A stretch of 7,839 bases of DNA from Pseudomonadota bacterium. Its GTDB lineage: Bacteria; Pseudomonadota; Gammaproteobacteria; Burkholderiales; Thiobacillaceae. The notes under the pieces were generated by a model. The model searched no databases. It had not been told where the DNA came from and saw nothing but the letters and a program-made list of their open reading frames with translations. The translations under genes and the position numbers were made by a program. The first letter of the stretch is position 1; every line of letters begins with the position of its first letter. The DNA is taken from positions 1 through 7,839 of the forward strand of contig JAJZRT010000154.1 of NCBI GenBank assembly GCA_021802595.1, read 5' to 3'. Below, piece after piece: positions 6,221 to 7,839 of the stretch.

Positions 6221-7303
6221 ATGATCCCGGTTCAGTACATGGCCCGCATCCTGGATGTCCCGCTCACGCCGGACACCACGGGCCGGCCTGTGTCCGGGCT
6301 GGCGCCCGTACAGCCGGTACAGAACGCCACCGAACGCGACCAGTCCGCACCACGCACGGCGTTCGAACGTCTGCCTGTCGGGCAGACGGTGGCTGGCCTG
6401 GTGAAAAGCCTGGCCAAGGGCATGGCGCTGGTTGAGATCGAGGGGCAGACCATCGCGATGCGCCTGCCCCCGCAAACAGCCCCCGGCGACACCCTGCGCC
6501 TTCGCTTTGCCGGCCATATGCCACAGCCGGTGTTTCTGCTCGAAACGCCCGAGACCACCGCCAGCGAACGGCCGCAGTTGAGCCAGACCGCACGCATGCT
6601 GAGCGAGCTGATGCAGCGCGTGCCCGAACGCATTCTGCCCACACTGACGCCACCGGCCCCCCTGCTCGACCGGCCCGTCGCCCAGCCCGCGGAACTGGCG
6701 CTCGCACTGCGCACCGCGGTGGTCCGCAGCGGCCTGTTCTATGAATCCCACCTGGCCGACTGGGCGGTCGGCCAGGACAGTCTGGACGGTCTGATGCAGG
6801 AGCCGCAGAACCGGCTCGCCGCGACCGATTCCGCACGCGCCCCGGCCGCTCCTGTCGGCGCGCTGGCCCTGCCCGACGCGACCAGCCCGGCCGGCGCCCC
6901 TGACCAGAAGCCGCTCAATCCCATGCACGCCCTGCTGTCGCAGCAACTGCAGGTGCTGGAATCGCCGCAATTCGTCTGGCGCGGGGAGGTATGGCCGGGC
7001 CAGCCGCTGGAGTGGCACCTGCGCCAGGAAACCGATGCGGAGCCGGGCCATGCGAACGTCGGCGCCCCGGACGATGCCGGCACGGGCTGGGAATCCCGGC
7101 TCAAGCTGAGCCTGCCGCAACTCGGCACGCTGACCGTGCATATCAAGCTCGATGCGAGGCGGGCATTCAGCATCCGGATGATTCCGGAGCAGCCCGGCGT
7201 CGAAACCCTGCTGCAACGCAACCAGGGCCAGCTGGCCCAACAGCTGGCCACGGCGGGCTGCACCCTCCAGAGTCTTACGGTGCAGCACGATGCCGGTGCC
7301 TGA
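6221..7303 (+). CDS. fliK: FliK-like flagellar hook-length control protein
   Basis: This 360-aa protein ends in a FliK C-terminal (Flg_hook) domain, about residues 285-357: WESRLKLSLPQLGTLTVHIKL, then FSIRMIPEQPGVETLLQRN, then LAQQLATAGCTLQSLTVQ. In FliK this domain contacts the FlhB C-terminal domain to switch export from hook to filament proteins. Residues ~48-105 look like a small beta-rich module (GQTVAGLVKSLAKGMALVEI, then PGDTLRLRFAG); the rest is Pro/Ala-rich. It is in the filament operon, far from the usual fliE-fliK cluster position, so it may be a second FliK. The start at 6221 is uncertain: no Shine-Dalgarno, a hairpin upstream, and an in-frame ATG at 6239. It overlaps the next gene by 14 nt. 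Exact function is inferred. Confidence 0.82.
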   Translation: MIPVQYMARILDVPLTPDTTGRPVSGLAPVQPVQNATERDQSAPRTAFERLPVGQTVAGLVKSLAKGMALVEIEGQTIAMRLPPQTAPGDTLRLRFAGHMPQPVFLLETPETTASERPQLSQTARMLSELMQRVPERILPTLTPPAPLLDRPVAQPAELALALRTAVVRSGLFYESHLADWAVGQDSLDGLMQEPQNRLAATDSARAPAAPVGALALPDATSPAGAPDQKPLNPMHALLSQQLQVLESPQFVWRGEVWPGQPLEWHLRQETDAEPGHANVGAPDDAGTGWESRLKLSLPQLGTLTVHIKLDARRAFSIRMIPEQPGVETLLQRNQGQLAQQLATAGCTLQSLTVQHDAGA

Positions 7304-7583
7304 CAAACAACGCGCCGCCGCCGCACTCGCCTACCGCACGGGCGATAGCGCACCGCGGGTGGTCGCTAAGGGTCGGGGCATTCTTGCCGATAACATTATC
7401 GAGAAAGCGCGTGCCTCGGGTGTCTATGTACACGAGTCGCGCGAACTGCTGGCACTGCTGATGCAGATCGACCTCGACAGCCACATACCGCCGCAGCTGT
7501 ATATTGCAGTGGCCGAACTGCTGGCCTGGCTCTACCACCTGGAAGAATCCGAAAAACCGGCGCTGCCACACAACAATTCCTGA
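7290..7583 (+). CDS. FlhB-like export-switch protein (C-terminal domain only)
   Basis: This 97-aa protein matches only the cytoplasmic C-terminal half-domain of FlhB. Seen: AALAY, then APRVVAKG (21-28), a helix ILADNIIEKARASGVYV, and the closing IPPQLYIAVAELLAWLYHL. FlhB with these marks is the export-gate switch that changes substrate class. Aligned by eye on ALxY, the self-cleavage motif NPTH falls at residues 5-8, which here read DKQR, so no autocleavage is expected and the protein resembles the already-cleaved FlhB fragment. There are no membrane segments. Similar small proteins are known as FhlB/FhlX/YlqH. It starts inside the end of the FliK-like gene (ATG 7290; stop of the other at 7301-7303), has no clear ribosome site, and is probably translationally coupled. 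The pairing suggests the two proteins interact. Confidence 0.85.
   Translation: MPVPDKQRAAAALAYRTGDSAPRVVAKGRGILADNIIEKARASGVYVHESRELLALLMQIDLDSHIPPQLYIAVAELLAWLYHLEESEKPALPHNNS
7367..7393 (+). promoter_or_regulatory. Sigma-28 (FliA) promoter inside the flhB-like gene, facing ycgR
   Basis: GCCGATAA (7386-7393) is a perfect match to the FliA -10. TAAG (7367-7370; consensus TAAA) lies exactly 15 nt upstream, and the extended -35 TAAGGGTC matches TAAAGTTT in 5 of 8 positions. Transcription would start near 7400, ~190 nt before ATG 7589 of ycgR. In E. coli, ycgR is a FliA-dependent class-III gene. Codons over the site are AT-ending (GCT, GGT, ATT, CTT, GAT, ATT), unlike the surrounding genes. 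Confidence 0.62.
7450..7465 (+). promoter_or_regulatory. Possible sigma-54 promoter upstream of ycgR
   Basis: TGGCAC-N5-ATGCA matches the RpoN pattern TGGCAC-N5-TTGCA in 10 of 11 fixed positions, with the required GG-N10-GC spacing, 123 nt before ycgR. It encodes LALLMQ, a Leu-rich stretch that can produce such a match by chance, and no activator site is visible, so confidence is low. Confidence 0.22.
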
Positions 7584-7588
7584 TCCGA

Positions 7589-7839
7589 ATGTTTTCTTCT
7601 ACCCAGAACGCCCCCAACTCCGCAGAGCATGACGCACTGCTGGCGCGTTTTACCCTGCATTCGCGCACGGAAATCCTCTTCCTGCTGCGCGCAATCCAGA
7701 AACGCAAACTGCTGGTCAATCTCGACCTGCCGGCAAGCCGGCAGATCATCGTCACCTCGGTGCTCAAGGTGAACGAGTCCAGCAACACCCTGATCCTCGA
7801 CAGTGCACGCGGCGACGCGCTCAACCACGAACTGCTGTC
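7589..7839 (+). CDS. ycgR: YcgR-type flagellar brake protein, N-terminal part (partial)
   Basis: The first 83 codons are present; the gene runs off the window. The translation fits the YcgR N-terminal domain: ARFTLHSRTEILFLLRAIQKRKLLVNLDL, a strand ASRQIIVTSVLKVN, and NTLILDSARGDALNHELL. In complete YcgR this is followed by a PilZ domain that binds cyclic di-GMP, after which the protein acts on the flagellar motor to slow or bias rotation. The PilZ RxxxR motif is beyond the window, so c-di-GMP binding is inferred. The start ATG 7589 is 5 nt after the flhB-like stop and has no obvious Shine-Dalgarno site, suggesting coupling. A sigma-28 promoter candidate at 7367-7393 could serve it separately. 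Confidence 0.8.
   Translation, partial: MFSSTQNAPNSAEHDALLARFTLHSRTEILFLLRAIQKRKLLVNLDLPASRQIIVTSVLKVNESSNTLILDSARGDALNHELL
7727..7744. repeat. Short palindrome inside ycgR
   Basis: CTGCCGGC-AA-GCCGGCAG is a perfect 8-bp inverted repeat with a 2-nt centre, lying within the codons for DLPASRQ. It may be chance in GC-rich coding sequence. Confidence 0.4.

Noticed and set aside
5738..7306. 522-codon open frame on the minus strand opposite fliS-fliK-like
   Set aside because: It is antisense to supported genes with ribosome sites or family motifs; the translation shows no recognisable fold and is rich in Arg, Gly, Leu and Gln.

Overview
This GC-rich window is a flagellar late-gene (filament) cluster. 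It probably comes from a betaproteobacterium of the Nitrosomonadales/Rhodocyclales type. That assignment rests on the gene order fliC-flaG-fliD-fliS-fliT-fliK-like-flhB-like-ycgR and on protein character, not on a database match. Every gene supported here reads on the + strand. The long minus-strand open frames are by-products of GC-biased codons.

Positions 1-908 hold a two-component pair. The window opens inside the last ~73 codons of a sensor histidine kinase (HATPase end), followed 37 nt later by a NarL/FixJ-type response regulator starting at GTG 261. The gap 909-1055 contains a near-perfect 18-bp inverted repeat (922-939 with 956-973) and the Shine-Dalgarno site of the next gene. Positions 1056-2666 encode a soluble diguanylate cyclase with an uncharacterised helical N-terminus, a coiled coil, and a GGEEF domain with an intact inhibitory site.

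The 167-nt leader 2667-2833 carries a moderate sigma-28 (FliA) promoter candidate and ends in a strong ribosome site for a short, divergent flagellin (238 aa). A clear intrinsic terminator at 3570-3604 separates fliC from a tightly packed set: flaG, fliD (cap), fliS (flagellin chaperone), fliT (cap chaperone), a FliK-like protein, and a 97-aa free-standing FlhB C-terminal-domain protein without the NPTH self-cleavage motif. The window ends inside the N-terminal domain of a YcgR-type c-di-GMP flagellar brake.

The genes work together as filament subunit, cap, their chaperones, and a second hook-length/export-switch-like pair. They are flanked by a c-di-GMP producer upstream and a c-di-GMP effector downstream. 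The most noteworthy observations are (1) a sigma-28 promoter with a perfect -10 (GCCGATAA) and exact spacing hidden inside the flhB-like gene and pointing at ycgR, (2) the overlapping FliK-like/FlhB-C pair, (3) a G8 tract in fliD, and (4) a hairpin in place of a ribosome site before the fliK-like gene. Most of the window is a recognisable conserved system. I do not see a wholly new one.
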